DNA from: UBA1426 sp052034085 | GTDB taxonomy: Bacteria; Bacillota; Clostridia; Peptostreptococcales; Anaerovoracaceae | Assembly: GCA_052034085.1 (NCBI GenBank) | Contig: JBPOJA010000011.1 | Coordinates: forward strand, 124,001 to 188,000 | Reading direction: 5' to 3' | DNA: 64,000 bases | Shown here: piece by piece, positions 24,417-33,264 of the stretch | Numbering within the stretch: the stretch's first letter is position 1 | Layout: each line of letters opens with the position of its first letter | The notes under the pieces: generated by a model | Told to the model about the DNA's origin: nothing | The model's database searches: none | Seen by the model: the letters and a program-made list of their open reading frames with translations, nothing else | Translations under genes and position numbers: made by a program

Positions 24417-24979
24417 TCAGTCTCTCCGTCTTCATAGCCATACAGGGACAGATCTGTATGGCCATACTTCTTATGTTTATACAAAATAAACTCACCGATT
24501 CTGTCCGGCAACACCAGCCTATGGTCATGTTCTGCCACAATAATACCCTCAGGGTTTAGCAATTTATAATCGCTGATGGTACTTATTGTACTCTCCAGTA
24601 TTCCTGCCTCGTAAGGGGGGTCAAGAAATATGACATCCAGTTTCTGCCCGGCTTTACTTAAGTGTTCCAATACTTGCTGCCACTCACCCCTGATTAGTTT
24701 AGCCTTTTCGCCGGCGCCCGCCAGCTTTATGTTCTCAGATATAAGCTGACAAGCCTCTATGGATTTATCTGACAGCCAGACATAACTGGCCCCCCTGCTG
24801 ATTGCTTCCATGCCCAAACTGCCGGTTCCCGCAAAAAGATCCAGGACAAGGTTGTCGGTTAAATCATGACCCACCATACTGAATATGGCCTCTTTAACCT
24901 TGCCGGGAGTCGGTCTGATATTGTTGCCATCGGGCATTTTTAGTTTTCTGCCCTTTAATGTTCCGGATATTATCTTCAT
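24413..24979 (-). CDS. rsmD: 16S rRNA (guanine966-N2)-methyltransferase
   Basis: A 188-residue class I SAM methyltransferase. It has the N-terminal I-S-G-x-x-K-G-R-K-L block, the SAM loop D-L-F-A-G-T-G-S-L-G, and the N6/N2-type catalytic D-P-P-Y in V-I-F-L-D-P-P-Y-E. It lies between recG and coaD in the standard Firmicute order. Confidence 0.97.
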   Translation of the reverse strand: MKIISGTLKGRKLKMPDGNNIRPTPGKVKEAIFSMVGHDLTDNLVLDLFAGTGSLGMEAISRGASYVWLSDKSIEACQLISENIKLAGAGEKAKLIRGEWQQVLEHLSKAGQKLDVIFLDPPYEAGILESTISTISDYKLLNPEGIIVAEHDHRLVLPDRIGEFILYKHKKYGHTDLSLYGYEDGETE

Positions 24980-25001
24980 TACAATATACTATCACAAGCT
25001 T

Positions 25002-27020
25002 CTAAAATATCAACTGTTGACTGAACAGCTTTTCAACCCTGTTTCTCAGATTTTCATGCTCGGGTGCGCTGAGTTGAGGGTCCGCATCCAGAAGTGCCGA
25101 GGCTTCTTTATGCACATCCATTAAAATATTTTTATGTTTCGACAAATCTGCTATTCTAAGTCCCGGAACCCCATGCTGCTTAAGACCGAAAAATTCCCCG
25201 GGTCCCCTAAGCTCCAGGTCTTTTTCAGAAATGACAAAACCATCGCCGGTTTCTTCCATTACCCTGGCCCTTTCGACAGCCACATCATTTTTTGCATCGG
25301 TAATCAGAATGCAATAGGATTGATGCTCTCCCCTGCCAACCCTGCCTCTCAACTGATGCAAAGTCGCAAGTCCGAACCTTTCGGCGTTTTCAATGAGCAT
25401 GACGGTGGCGTTTGGTACATTAATGCCTACTTCAATTACCAAAGTCGATACAAGTATGTTAATATCCCCTTTATTAAAAGCCTCCATTATCTCATCTTTT
25501 TCCGCCTGTTTCATATTTCCGTGCAAAAGTCCCACTTTTAAGTTTTTGTATCTGGCAGAAATTTCTTTGAATATTTCAACACTTGACCTGGCTTCAATAA
25601 TTTCGGAATCCTCGATAAGAGGACTGACAACGTAAGCCTGCCTGCCTTCTTTTATTTGATCTTCCAGGAACTTATATGCCTTTTCCCGGTTTCGCGAAGA
25701 AATTGCCTTGGTCATTACGGGTTTTCGGCCTGCAGGCATTTCATCAATGACTGAATGATCAAGATCTCCATACAAAATCATTGCTAGTGTCCTGGGGATA
25801 GGAGTGGCTGTCATCACCAGGACATCCGGATTTTTTCCTTTTAAGGCCAGATTTTTACGCTGATTAACTCCAAATCTGTGCTGTTCATCGGTTATGACAA
25901 GACCGATATTTTCGAAGCTCGCAGCTTCCTGGATTAAAGCATGGGTTCCTATAGTCAGTGAAACACCGGCATCACCCTTGCCTGCAAAATCCTGTATGCT
26001 CCCCGTCAGCAGCCTTATTTCTATGTTCTGTCCGGCATACAGCTCTTTGAAACTGTAAAAATGCTGTCTGGCCAGTATTTCCGTCGGAGCCATGTATAAA
26101 ACGCCGTAACCGTTCTTTATGGCCTTATAAGCTGCCACAGCTGCGACTGCTGTCTTGCCTGAACCCACATCCCCCTGCACAAGCCGGTTCATCACTGCAC
26201 TTTTCTCCATGTCAGCTTCAATTTCGGATATTACTTTTTGCTGAGCCTCTGTCAGGGGAAAAGGTAAACCGGCAATAAATTTGTCTGTTCCCGCATCCTT
26301 GCCAAAGGATATGCCCTCCGCTTTACCTATGTTTCTTTTCATTGCGAGAAGCCCCAGCTGCAGCATAAACAACTCATCGAAAACCAGGCGGAATGCTGCT
26401 TCTTTAGCCATACGCAGCTCCGCAGGAAAATGGATATTTTTTAAGGCATAATCCAGGCTGCACAGTCTGTTTCTTTTTATTATAGCTTCCGGGAGGTATT
26501 CATTTATTACATCGTTCTCATGGACAAGCCGGGCAACATCTTTTTGCCACTTCCTCATGGAATTTTGGCTTATCCCCTCTGTTAGCGGATAAACAGGGAC
26601 TATTTCTCCCTTCCCTGCAATACCAAACCGTGTGATTTCAGGATGCATCATGCAAAAAGTCGATTTGCCACGGTTCACAATACCATACAGTTCATACTCT
26701 GCACCTGTTTTCAGCGAATTTAATAAATATGGGGCATTGAAGAAAAAAACCTCCAGGACACCGCTGCCATCATCAATATAGGTTTTAATATGTCTCCTTG
26801 GACCATAACCGCCTCTTATAATATTTTTTAGTACGCCGCGGACAAGAAAGCTTTCGCCTTCCCTTAAATCAAAAATGCGCGTAACATTGCGCCTGTCCTG
26901 ATAAGTTCTCGGGAAAAAATAAAGAAAGTCTTCAACAACTTCTATCCCCAGCCTTTTTAGAGATGCCGCATTTTTTGGACCAATACCTTTAAGAGTTGTA
27001 ACATTTTCTCTGAGATCCAT
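25002..27020 (-). CDS. recG: ATP-dependent DNA helicase RecG
   Basis: A 672-residue helicase that reverses stalled forks. Order: wedge/OB region (1-220), Walker A G-D-V-G-S-G-K-T, D-E-Q-H box, T-A-T-P-I-P-R-T motif III, and motif VI with Q-L-R-G-R-V-G-R-G. The start has no good ribosome-binding site, being 8 bases past the asp23 stop, so translation is probably coupled. Confidence 0.98.
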   Translation of the reverse strand: MDLRENVTTLKGIGPKNAASLKRLGIEVVEDFLYFFPRTYQDRRNVTRIFDLREGESFLVRGVLKNIIRGGYGPRRHIKTYIDDGSGVLEVFFFNAPYLLNSLKTGAEYELYGIVNRGKSTFCMMHPEITRFGIAGKGEIVPVYPLTEGISQNSMRKWQKDVARLVHENDVINEYLPEAIIKRNRLCSLDYALKNIHFPAELRMAKEAAFRLVFDELFMLQLGLLAMKRNIGKAEGISFGKDAGTDKFIAGLPFPLTEAQQKVISEIEADMEKSAVMNRLVQGDVGSGKTAVAAVAAYKAIKNGYGVLYMAPTEILARQHFYSFKELYAGQNIEIRLLTGSIQDFAGKGDAGVSLTIGTHALIQEAASFENIGLVITDEQHRFGVNQRKNLALKGKNPDVLVMTATPIPRTLAMILYGDLDHSVIDEMPAGRKPVMTKAISSRNREKAYKFLEDQIKEGRQAYVVSPLIEDSEIIEARSSVEIFKEISARYKNLKVGLLHGNMKQAEKDEIMEAFNKGDINILVSTLVIEVGINVPNATVMLIENAERFGLATLHQLRGRVGRGEHQSYCILITDAKNDVAVERARVMEETGDGFVISEKDLELRGPGEFFGLKQHGVPGLRIADLSKHKNILMDVHKEASALLDADPQLSAPEHENLRNRVEKLFSQQLIF

Positions 27021-27028
27021 AATATTTT

Positions 27029-27427
27029 CTATTTTTTCTTTTTTACTTCGATATTTCTGGGGCTTAAGTGTTTGGCTATAAGGCCTGTAACCACCACAGC
27101 TATGCTGTTTGCTTCAATTGCTGTGATCTTCTCAACTTCGCTTTTTATCTCACTAATCAGCTGTTCAGTTACCATACCTATACTCATGCCGAACCTGATT
27201 GCTATGTAGACACGGATATCCAGTCCTCTATCACCCATAGTAATTTCCAGGAAGTCAGAAGCATCGGGGATACCATATTTCTCCTTAATTTTAACAATCT
27301 TCCCCTTTTGATTTGTTATTTTCACTCTGCCGCTGAACTTATTTACGGCAGCCACTATAATCTGACCCACTACGGCCTTTCTTATTTTTAGGCTGCCTTC
27401 CTCTGTTTTTTGATAAAATAGGGCCAC
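27029..27427 (-). CDS. Asp23/Gls24-family protein (YloU-like)
   Basis: A 132-residue Asp23-domain protein: I-R-K-A-V-V-G-Q-I-I-V-A-A-V followed by G-D-R-G-L-D-I-R-V-Y-I-A-I-R-F-G. Asp23 proteins sit near the membrane and their loss triggers a cell-wall stress response. I start at GTG 27427, five bases after AGGAGG; the longer frame reaching 27526 is leader. It is divergent from rpmB as in Bacillus, but the kinase gene fakA/yloV that usually follows is missing and recG comes next. Confidence 0.85.
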   Translation of the reverse strand: MALFYQKTEEGSLKIRKAVVGQIIVAAVNKFSGRVKITNQKGKIVKIKEKYGIPDASDFLEITMGDRGLDIRVYIAIRFGMSIGMVTEQLISEIKSEVEKITAIEANSIAVVVTGLIAKHLSPRNIEVKKKK

Positions 27428-27515
27428 ATCGACCTCCTGAATTACCTTTTTCTTAACGTGAATCAAAGTCTTTATCCCCGAACTTCTAATGAATATAGTA
27501 TCATAAAAAAAGTGT

Positions 27516-27544
27516 TTTACAAACATGAAATACCGTGCTATAAT
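27516..27544 (+). promoter_or_regulatory. rpmB promoter
   Basis: TTTACA (27516-27521), 17-base spacer, TATAAT (27539-27544). Confidence 0.75.
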
Positions 27545-27583
27545 GTCGTTTGTTCATGAAAACAGTCAAGGGAGGTGTTACAG

Positions 27584-27775
27584 ATGTCAAATAGATGCCA
27601 GGTTTGCGGGAAAGCTCAGACTTCCGGTAATAATGTCAGCCACTCGGTCAGACGCACCAGAAGAAAATGGAACCCTAACATCCAGACTGTTCGAGTTTCG
27701 GAAAACGGCACTGTCACTAGGAAAAAGGTTTGTACAAAGTGCATTCGTTCCGGAAGAGTCACCAGGGCTATTTAA
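27584..27775 (+). CDS. rpmB: Ribosomal protein L28 (zinc-binding form)
   Basis: A 63-residue L28. It begins S-N-R-C-Q-V-C-G-K and ends with C-T-K-C-I-R-S-G, giving four cysteines for a zinc site. R-R-T-R-R-K-W-N-P-N is conserved. The ATG at 27584 follows GGAGG; an upstream in-frame TTG overlaps the ribosome-binding site. It is monocistronic, with its own promoter and terminator. Confidence 0.97.
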   Translation: MSNRCQVCGKAQTSGNNVSHSVRRTRRKWNPNIQTVRVSENGTVTRKKVCTKCIRSGRVTRAI

Positions 27776-27791
27776 GCTGATTCACAGCTGT

Positions 27792-27827
27792 AAAAATCCC
27801 CGTTCTGATAGGCCGGGGATTTTTTTA
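27792..27827 (+). terminator. rpmB terminator
   Basis: AAAATCCCCG pairs with CGGGGATTTT across an 11-base loop, followed by a T run. Confidence 0.93.
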
Positions 27828-28082
27828 TTTGTCAGGTCCACATCAAATGCTGTTGTATTTTTGTTGTTGTGCGGCAGGGCACTTGATTTGGCCAAATTTT
27901 CAAGATGTGCTAGGGCATGATGCATTAATATGCATGTATACTTGGAATATGCGGCAGTATGCGCATATTCATACATTTTTAGGGAAATCCAGCTGGTTTT
28001 CACTAGCATAACTTGAGATTTTGACCAGAAAGTGCGGAAAAAAATAAAGGGCCAAAAAGTGAAGAATAAAAGCAGTATCACA
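27828..28082. other. Gene-free stretch between rpmB and tRNA-Leu terminators
   Basis: A convergent intergenic region of about 330 bases including the repeat at 28083. Minus-strand open frames cross it, but they have no ribosome-binding sites, unusual composition, and one runs through the tRNA. I see scattered ATGC/GCAT-type short words but no promoter, no RNA family and no credible gene. Confidence 0.5.
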
Positions 28083-28146
28083 GAAGCTGCAGCATGCGGA
28101 AGCTGCTGCATGCGGAAGTTGCAGCATGCTGAAGCCGGAAGCTGCA
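28083..28146. repeat. Short imperfect tandem repeat (16-bp unit)
   Basis: Three head-to-tail copies of a 16-mer: GAAGCTGCAGCATGCG (28083-28098), GAAGCTGCTGCATGCG (28099-28114) and GAAGTTGCAGCATGCT (28115-28130). Two degenerate partial units follow (28131-28137 and 28138-28146). Units differ by one to three bases and contain GCATGC and CTGCAG palindromes, so the array can form alternative hairpins. It sits just downstream of the tRNA terminator. Its role is unknown. Confidence 0.8.
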
Positions 28147-28154
28147 AAGGGCAC

Positions 28155-28188
28155 GAAAAAGCACCCCGTCAAAACCTGACGGGGTGCT
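28155..28188 (-). terminator. tRNA-Leu terminator
   Basis: Minus strand: AGCACCCCGTCA pairs perfectly with TGACGGGGTGCT (12 bp, five-base loop), followed by a U tract. Confidence 0.95.
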
Positions 28189-28193
28189 CTGTC

Positions 28194-28276
28194 TGGTGCG
28201 GTTGAAGGGACTTGAACCCTTACCCTCGCGGACACGGCCCTCAACCGTGCGCGTCTGCCGATTCCGCCACAACCGC
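28194..28276 (-). tRNA. tRNA-Leu (anticodon GAG)
   Basis: An 83-base type II tRNA. The acceptor stem GCGGTTG pairs with CAACCGC, followed by A and an encoded CCA. The anticodon stem CACGG/CCGTG encloses TTGAGGG, giving anticodon GAG, which reads CUC and CUU. The long variable arm and GGTTCAAGTCC T-arm agree with leucine identity. It is a single-gene unit with its own promoter and terminator. Confidence 0.97.
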
Positions 28277-28323
28277 ATACTGCCAATCAATAATATTCCG
28301 CATTAATTTCGTTCACGAACATT

Positions 28324-28352
28324 ATAGTACTGTTTGGCGGCATCTTTGTCAA
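28324..28352 (-). promoter_or_regulatory. tRNA-Leu promoter
   Basis: TTGACA (28347-28352), 17-base spacer, TACTAT (28324-28329); an overlapping TATAAT is three bases further. The -35 box lies inside a perfect inverted repeat AAGGGGCT/AGCCCCTT (28351-28367) that follows the preceding gene's stop. Confidence 0.8.
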
Positions 28353-28373
28353 GGGGCTTAGCCCCTTCTTAAT

Positions 28374-29894
28374 TTACTTCTCAACCTCATAACTGATTTG
28401 CCAGTTTTCTATCCCATTGAAAATATTGTCAAATACAGGGGAAATGTTGCCTGAGAGTCCTTTGCTTACAGCAAGGCCGTATGTCTTATAAAGTAATGTC
28501 ACATAAGGTAAATCCTTGTTACAGAGGTCCTCTATTTGAATTAGAATATCTCTTTTTGCTTCAGGATCATGTCCACTTTGCAGTGCTACAAGAAGTTCAT
28601 CCATTTTTTCATCGGAGTAAGAAGCATAATTGAGCTGACCGTCAGTTCCGAGTATGAGCTGCAAATCATATCTCCTGTTTATTTTGTATCCGCCAATACA
28701 AAGATCAAAATCTCCCGCTGATAAAGCCTGCACGTATTCATCTTCCGGCAGTCCGGCCAGATGAAGGCTGATTCCTATATTTGCCAGGTTGTGTTTTATA
28801 ATATCGGCAGCAATCTTTCTTGAATTATTGCCCGAATTATAAATCAGCCTGAGAGTTATTTCCCCGGAACTTCCCGACAGGGCGCTGTAGTTTGTTTCCA
28901 CCCCAAGATATCCCGGATAATATAAGCCGTCATGGATAACTCCGCTTTGAAAATAGCCATTGTGAACAATTGCTTCCCTGTCTATCGCTGCTGCAATGGC
29001 CCTCCTGACAGCGGGATCTTGCAGCACTTCCTCGTTCAGGTTGAACATCAGGACTTCTGCTTCATTGGATATAAAAGAATGTATATCAATGCCTTCCCTT
29101 GCCAGCAGGGTACCTCTGTCCACATCTCTTAGTAGGACTACATTGACTTCATCGGTTCCAAACAGATTAACTGCATCTTCTTTATCTCTGAGATATTTGA
29201 AAACCAGCTTATTCTGAGCTACAAAGCCTTTGTAGCCGGAACTGCCGGTAAGAACTATATGCTTACCTTCATCTATTTCTTCAACTTTATATGAACCCGT
29301 CCCCATAGGCATGAAATTTTTGTCATCCTTAAGCAAATCAGCTGCTCTTTTGTATTTGTGTGACGGCATAATGGGAAAAAGGAGATTGGTAAGGTCTCTG
29401 TTCCCGGCATCGGTAAAATACACTCTTATTTTGCCATCTTTTTCCAGCTTGCATGACTTGATTGCCCCGGACGAATCCATATACAGGCTTCCACTGTTTT
29501 GAGGCAGGGATAAAATAGCATCGATGGTAAATTTCACATCTGCAGGAACAAGTCTGTTGCCGTCTTCCCAGATGATATCGTCCCTGATGGTCAGTAGCAG
29601 TGAACCATCTCCCGAATATTCATAGTCCGACGCCACATCGGCCATGGCTGACAGGCTGTCATCCAGGGAGAATAAATTTCTGTAGAGAAGTTTGCTCATG
29701 AAAAAAACATCCTCGTCGGCAGAAATGATGGGATTAAGAGTTTTTACCTTTTCCATGGGGATTATAATTGTCTGCGATATTACAGTATTTTTTCCGCCGC
29801 TGTTTTCCTCCTGATCGACGATGTCGTTTTCAGCACATGCAAACAACAGTAAAACAAAAATAAGGAAGCTGCTCAGTAATAATTTATTTCTCAT
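28374..29894 (-). CDS. Extracellular solute-binding lipoprotein, family 5 (OppA/DppA-like)
   Basis: A 506-residue lipoprotein. A signal peptide ends in a lipobox L-F-A-C, with the lipidated Cys at residue 20. The mature part has SBP family 5 features: T-L-N-P-I near residue 54, W-E-D-G-N-R-L-V-P-A-D-V-K-F-T, and A-V-R-R-A-I-A-A-A-I-D-R. Such proteins bind peptides, nickel or other solutes for ABC importers. No permease or ATPase gene is adjacent, so it would have to serve a transporter encoded elsewhere. It follows coaE by 3 bases, so it is probably cotranscribed with coaE and polA. Confidence 0.88.
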   Translation of the reverse strand: MRNKLLLSSFLIFVLLLFACAENDIVDQEENSGGKNTVISQTIIIPMEKVKTLNPIISADEDVFFMSKLLYRNLFSLDDSLSAMADVASDYEYSGDGSLLLTIRDDIIWEDGNRLVPADVKFTIDAILSLPQNSGSLYMDSSGAIKSCKLEKDGKIRVYFTDAGNRDLTNLLFPIMPSHKYKRAADLLKDDKNFMPMGTGSYKVEEIDEGKHIVLTGSSGYKGFVAQNKLVFKYLRDKEDAVNLFGTDEVNVVLLRDVDRGTLLAREGIDIHSFISNEAEVLMFNLNEEVLQDPAVRRAIAAAIDREAIVHNGYFQSGVIHDGLYYPGYLGVETNYSALSGSSGEITLRLIYNSGNNSRKIAADIIKHNLANIGISLHLAGLPEDEYVQALSAGDFDLCIGGYKINRRYDLQLILGTDGQLNYASYSDEKMDELLVALQSGHDPEAKRDILIQIEDLCNKDLPYVTLLYKTYGLAVSKGLSGNISPVFDNIFNGIENWQISYEVEK

Positions 29895-29897
29895 AAT

Positions 29898-30548
29898 CTA
29901 CCCTGCATTGAGATATTTGTTCAGTGCGTAGTCAACAGACATATAAAGGTCTTCCTTATCACCATCGTTCTCCAGTATTAAATCTGCCATTTTACGCCGT
30001 TCCATGCTGTCAAGCTGATATTCCAGCCTTTTTTTAATATCTTCCATGGTGAGTCCGTCTCTGAGCCTGATTCTGGACATACGTACATCCATGGGAGCAT
30101 CAATCACCCATATTTTGTCCACCATTTTGTCCATGCCTGATTCAAAAAGCAAGGGCACTTCCATGAAAACAATAGGTGTTTTTTCATCAGGGAAATGGTA
30201 TGCCTGGAAATTGATATAGGCCCTGGCCCTCTCCATCATAATCTCTATTATCCGGCCGTGAGTAAGTTCATCAAGACGTTTTTTCTTGTATTTGTCGGCA
30301 AAGGCCAGGGCCGCCAGCTTCTGCCTGTCAAGGCTGCCATCCTCCCTGATAATCTCGTTTCCGAATTCCCTGGCCAGATCTTCCAATGCAGGAGACCCCG
30401 GTTCGACTATTTCTCTGGCCACCTTGTCCGCTGAAATCACGAGGTAGCCCTTTTCAGCCAGATACTCGGCTACGGTAGTTTTCCCGGTCCCGATTCCCCC
30501 GGTTATACCAATTATCATGCCCTTTGCCTGTTTCTTTTTTTCCTTCAT
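29898..30548 (-). CDS. coaE: Dephospho-CoA kinase
   Basis: A 216-residue P-loop kinase for the last step of CoA synthesis. P-loop G-I-T-G-G-I-G-T-G-K-T, then S-A-D-K-V-A-R-E-I-V and D-A-P-M-D-V-R-M-S-R-I-R-L-R-D. The ~10-residue lysine-rich N-terminal extension before M-I-I-G-I-T-G-G makes the start doubtful; ATG 30548 has a partial site (AGGTG), and ATG at the P-loop strand is the alternative. It lies 13 bases after polA, the usual polA-coaE pairing of Firmicutes. Confidence 0.95.
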   Translation of the reverse strand: MKEKKKQAKGMIIGITGGIGTGKTTVAEYLAEKGYLVISADKVAREIVEPGSPALEDLAREFGNEIIREDGSLDRQKLAALAFADKYKKKRLDELTHGRIIEIMMERARAYINFQAYHFPDEKTPIVFMEVPLLFESGMDKMVDKIWVIDAPMDVRMSRIRLRDGLTMEDIKKRLEYQLDSMERRKMADLILENDGDKEDLYMSVDYALNKYLNAG

Positions 30549-30561
30549 ATTCACCTGTCCC

Positions 30562-33264
30562 CTATTTCACTTCAAACCAGTTGCTGCCCGTGTTTATTTC
30601 AGCCACCAAAGGAACCCTGAGCTCAACGGCATTTTCCATGGTTTCCTTCAGAAGCTTTTTAACATTTTCCAATTCTGATTTATGCGTTTCTATTATTAAC
30701 TCGTCGTGTACCTGCAGGATCAGTCTGGATTTAAACCTGCCCTCCTCCAACAAACGATTGCAATCATTCATGGCAAGCTTGATAATATCTGCAGCTGAAC
30801 CCTGAATCGGACTGTTCATTGCAAGCCTTTCCCCTGCCTGTCTCTGAATGAAAGACGAGGCCCTGATCTCCGGAACCGGCCTTCTTCTCCCCATTATAGT
30901 CGTTACAAAACCATTTTCCCTGCAAAACTCAATCTGACCATCCATATATTTTCTTACAGCCGGATGCATCCGAAAATACTCTTCAATATATTTTTCTGCC
31001 TGATAACGGCTTATACTAAGTTCTGAGGCAAGTCCAAAGCCGCTCATGCCGTAAATCACACCAAAGTTAACCGCTTTGGCATTGCTTCTTTGTAGTGGTG
31101 TCACTTTGTCTTCATCGATCCCGAAAACACGCGCTGCTGTAGCCCTGTGAATATCGGCGCCCTTCTCAAAAGCGTCTTTAAGAGACGGGTCATCTGACAG
31201 GTGGGCAAGTACTCTCAGTTCTATCTGAGAGTAGTCCGCAGCCACGAAAATCCACTCTTCGCTTTCAGGAATGAAAACTTTTCGGATTTGTCTTCCTCTT
31301 TCCTGCTTAATTGGAATGTTCTGCAGGTTTGGCTCAGTGCAGCTGATCCTGCCCGTAGCAGCCACAGTCTGCTGAAAATGCGCATGTATTCTGCCGTCAA
31401 GGTTTATGAGCGGCATTAAACCTTCCACATAGGTCCCACTCAACTTGGTCAGGCTGCGATATTCCAGAATATGATCGATTATCTCATGCTCACCTTTCAG
31501 ACTTTCCAGAACCTCAACATCGGTGGAATAACCGGTCTTGGTCTTGCGGCCCGGAGGCAGCTTCAGTTCTTCAAACAATATACTGCCCAGCTGTTTGGGT
31601 GAGCTGATATTGAACTCCCTGCCGCTGATATTATATATCTTTTTTGAGACCTTGGATATTTCCGCCGTCAGCAGTTTCCCCTGTCTTTCTAGTTCAGACC
31701 TGTCAACTTTTATACCATGATATTCCATTTCAGCCAGGACTTTTATCAGCGGCAGCTCTATCTCATTGAAAACCCTGGTCAGTTCTTCTTCTTTCAGCCG
31801 GGATTCCTGTATTTCCCATATTTCAAAAAGATAACTTGCCCATTTCTCGGCATGTTGTGAAGCTTCGTCGATGGACTCAATATCACTGGATATGTCTTCG
31901 TGAAAATGCTCTTTCACCAGCGATTCAAATTCATAGCTTCTCCTGCCCGGCTGAAGGAGATACTGGGCAATTTCTGTGTCAAAGACAGTTTCCTTGCCCG
32001 ACAAATCAAAATCAAGGCATCTGAGAGTATAATAGTCGTCCTTCAGCCCATGACCCCCAAATTTAAGTTTCGCCTCTGAAAACAGCGATTTGAGCCCTTC
32101 TGAAAGGTTTTCAGTGCTGCAGTCAACATAGTAACATTTTTCCTTTGAGGCAAAAGCCACGCCCCATAATTCAGGCTTATCGATGTGACTTTTATTTCCG
32201 TAGGTTTTCATACCGATGCAACTGGCTTTCAAATCTTTTTTTCCGTCAGTCTTCCTGCAGGCAAAAATCAAAGACAGCTCTTTCAACTTATCTTCCGAAT
32301 CGATAAAAACAAATTCTTTTTTTGCTTTTGTATCGCCGTTCTCATTCAGACCGGTCATTGAAATCTGCTCATTCGCCTGAGCAGTAATTTTAAGTCTCTT
32401 AAGAAAGCTGTTGAACTCCAGTTTTTTATAGAATTCTATAAGCCCTGGATAGTCCGGTTCTTCCTCAACAAAATTTTCAATGTCTATGTCAATTGGAACC
32501 TGTGTATTTATTTCCGCAAGCCTTCTGCTTAAGGTCGCCAGCTGGATATTCTCGCTGATTTTATCTTTCAGCTTTCCTTCGGGCATGCTTTCCAGTCCGG
32601 CTATCAAATTTTCCACACTGCCGTATTCGGCAATAAGTTTCTGTGCCGTCTTTTCTCCAACTCCCGGGACTCCAGGTATATTATCAGAAGGATCGCCCAT
32701 AAGCCCCTTGAAATCAATAAACTGTTCAGGGCTGAAGCCAAACTTTTCCTGCAAAACCTCCGCATCATATTCGTCAAATTCTGATATACCTTTTCTTGTA
32801 ATAAGAACCCTGGTCTTTTCTGATGCCAGCTGAAGAGCATCCTTGTCGCCCGTAATAATCGTGGGCTCGTAACCCTCGGCTTCTGCTTTCTTTACCACGG
32901 TTCCGATGAGGTCATCAGCTTCAAAACCTTCCGCTTCCAGTCTGGCAATTTTCATATGCTCAAGCAATTCCTTCAACAGGGGAATCTGCATAGCCAGTTC
33001 GGGCGGCATCTTCCTTCTGCCGGCCTTGTATTCCTTGTACTCCTCGTGCCTGAAAGTGGGCCCTTTCAAATCAAAAGCAACCACAATATAGCCGGGATCA
33101 TATTCTTCCCTGATTTTAAGTAAAATATTAAGAAAACCGTACACCCCTTGTGTGTACAGTCCCTCTTTAGTCATCATAGGTCTTTGTATGGCGTAATAAG
33201 CCCTGTTGATCAGGCTGTTGCCGTCAATCACTATCAGCTTGCTGTTCTTCCCCTTCTTGCTCAT
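30562..33264 (-). CDS. polA: DNA polymerase I
   Basis: A 900-residue repair and gap-filling polymerase. Order: 5'-3' exonuclease domain (1-300, L-I-V-I-D-G-N-S-L-I-N-R-A, T-G-D-K-D-A-L-Q-L), a 3'-5' exonuclease-like domain (about 315-490) and the polymerase domain with motif A D-Y-S-Q-I-E-L-R, motif B R-S-N-A-K-A-V-N-F-G-V-I-Y-G and motif C V-H-D-E-L. The DxE metal ligands of exonuclease motif I are not visible in the middle domain, so proofreading is probably lost as in Bacillus PolA. AGGAG lies seven bases before the ATG; the start overlaps the anti-sigma gene by 41 bases. Confidence 0.97.
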   Translation of the reverse strand: MSKKGKNSKLIVIDGNSLINRAYYAIQRPMMTKEGLYTQGVYGFLNILLKIREEYDPGYIVVAFDLKGPTFRHEEYKEYKAGRRKMPPELAMQIPLLKELLEHMKIARLEAEGFEADDLIGTVVKKAEAEGYEPTIITGDKDALQLASEKTRVLITRKGISEFDEYDAEVLQEKFGFSPEQFIDFKGLMGDPSDNIPGVPGVGEKTAQKLIAEYGSVENLIAGLESMPEGKLKDKISENIQLATLSRRLAEINTQVPIDIDIENFVEEEPDYPGLIEFYKKLEFNSFLKRLKITAQANEQISMTGLNENGDTKAKKEFVFIDSEDKLKELSLIFACRKTDGKKDLKASCIGMKTYGNKSHIDKPELWGVAFASKEKCYYVDCSTENLSEGLKSLFSEAKLKFGGHGLKDDYYTLRCLDFDLSGKETVFDTEIAQYLLQPGRRSYEFESLVKEHFHEDISSDIESIDEASQHAEKWASYLFEIWEIQESRLKEEELTRVFNEIELPLIKVLAEMEYHGIKVDRSELERQGKLLTAEISKVSKKIYNISGREFNISSPKQLGSILFEELKLPPGRKTKTGYSTDVEVLESLKGEHEIIDHILEYRSLTKLSGTYVEGLMPLINLDGRIHAHFQQTVAATGRISCTEPNLQNIPIKQERGRQIRKVFIPESEEWIFVAADYSQIELRVLAHLSDDPSLKDAFEKGADIHRATAARVFGIDEDKVTPLQRSNAKAVNFGVIYGMSGFGLASELSISRYQAEKYIEEYFRMHPAVRKYMDGQIEFCRENGFVTTIMGRRRPVPEIRASSFIQRQAGERLAMNSPIQGSAADIIKLAMNDCNRLLEEGRFKSRLILQVHDELIIETHKSELENVKKLLKETMENAVELRVPLVAEINTGSNWFEVK

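Noticed and set aside
28083..28146. CRISPR array
   Set aside because: Units are 16 bp, directly adjacent without spacers, and no cas gene is present.
27782..28286. Minus-strand open frames of about 105-121 codons across the rpmB-tRNA gap
   Set aside because: They lack ribosome-binding sites, cross the 16-bp repeat, the terminators or the tRNA-Leu gene, and have no recognisable protein features.
28311..28320. Palindrome GTTCACGAAC as a LexA box
   Set aside because: The polarity is reversed: the Firmicute box is GAAC-N4-GTTC. It lies in the 5' leader of the tRNA transcript.
28351..28367. Inverted repeat after the lipoprotein gene as a terminator
   Set aside because: No U tract follows on the minus strand, and the repeat contains the tRNA -35 box. 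It may still slow polymerase.
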